Below, one piece after another: positions 63,915 through 64,000 of a DNA stretch of 64,000 bases (its first letter is position 1; every line of letters begins with the position of its first letter). Under the pieces are notes generated by a model. That model searched no databases. It saw only the letters and a program-made list of their open reading frames with translations, and was not told where the DNA came from. Origin of the DNA: Thraustochytrium sp. TN22 (Eukaryota > Sar > Bigyra > Thraustochytrida > Thraustochytriidae); the NCBI GenBank assembly GCA_013306675.1, contig JABLUY010000158.1, forward strand, positions 28,384 through 92,383. Reading direction: 5' to 3'. The position numbers and the translations under genes were made by a program.

Positions 63915-64000
63915 ATCTCCGGCTCCAGCTCCGGCTCCAGCTCCGGCTCCAGCTCCAGCTCCAGCTCCAGCTCCAGCTCCAGCTCCAGCTCCAGCTCCAG
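63830..64000. repeat. CTCCAG hexanucleotide array, extends beyond window
   Basis: A CAGCTC/CTCCAG hexamer repeated to the window end, perfect in the last ~60 bases and degenerate (CTCTAG, CTGCAG, CTCCGG) before that. It is in frame with the RluA-like gene as Gly-Ala repeats. Confidence 0.9.

Overview
The window is a piece of a GC-rich nuclear genome from a unicellular eukaryote. Evidence for a eukaryote: an Mtr4-type exosome helicase, a MAP65/PRC1 microtubule bundler, a GPI-anchor ethanolamine-phosphate transferase, a myosin motor, a class I cyclic-nucleotide phosphodiesterase, the FACT subunit SSRP1, a CaaX-box protein and a peroxisomal (SKL-ending) isocitrate lyase. Every recognisable gene reads through as one uninterrupted ORF, so introns are absent or very rare. 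Genes lie on both strands without operons, separated by 0.2-2.6 kb of CpG-rich DNA full of short tandem repeats. FRO/FRE-type ferric reductases, an LtrA protein, YccF domains and glyoxylate-cycle and GH5 glycolipid-hydrolase genes together suggest a heterotrophic protist. A stramenopile such as a labyrinthulomycete (thraustochytrid) is my best guess, but this is inference and not proven by the sequence.

Layout. 1-8.4 kb: 5' part of an Mtr4-like helicase (-), a membrane-anchored PhyH-family dioxygenase (+), a MAP65/PRC1 protein (-), a coiled-coil hypothetical (-) and a PPC/DUF296 protein (+). 8.8-18.8 kb: a PIG-O-like GPI ethanolamine-phosphate transferase (+), a bestrophin-type channel (-), a myosin reduced to its motor (-), a secreted orphan (-) and an overlapping orphan (-). 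20.4-30.3 kb is the accessory-looking part: a 1271-residue protein with a C-terminal kinase and an unrecognised helical N-terminal half, then a tandem segmental duplication carrying two nearly identical double-VOC (PhnB/glyoxalase-like) genes, a 44-bp minisatellite, and a tail-anchored orphan whose 3' end has been copied as a fragment.

32.6-46 kb: isocitrate lyase with PTS1 (+), a CaaX-ending protein with three CX14CXCX6H modules (+), a membrane-anchored GH5 endoglycoceramidase/steryl-glucosidase-like enzyme (+), an LtrA membrane protein (+), a CoaD-like phosphopantetheine adenylyltransferase (-) and a double-YccF membrane protein with a cysteine-cluster linker (-). 47-64 kb: a membrane-anchored cyclic-nucleotide phosphodiesterase (+), a tandem pair of FRO/FRE-like ferric reductases (-,-), SSRP1 with two HMG boxes (+) and an RluA-type pseudouridine synthase (-) running towards a hexanucleotide repeat at the window edge.

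The genes are mostly unrelated housekeeping and membrane functions. The only local groups that suggest shared function or history are the two ferric reductases and the VOC duplication. The most unusual items are the kinase fusion at 20.4-24.2 kb, the triple CX14CXCX6H/CaaX protein at 35.1 kb, the cysteine-cluster YccF protein at 44.4 kb, and the duplication at 24.6-29.2 kb. No tRNA, rRNA, CRISPR array or intact transposon was found.
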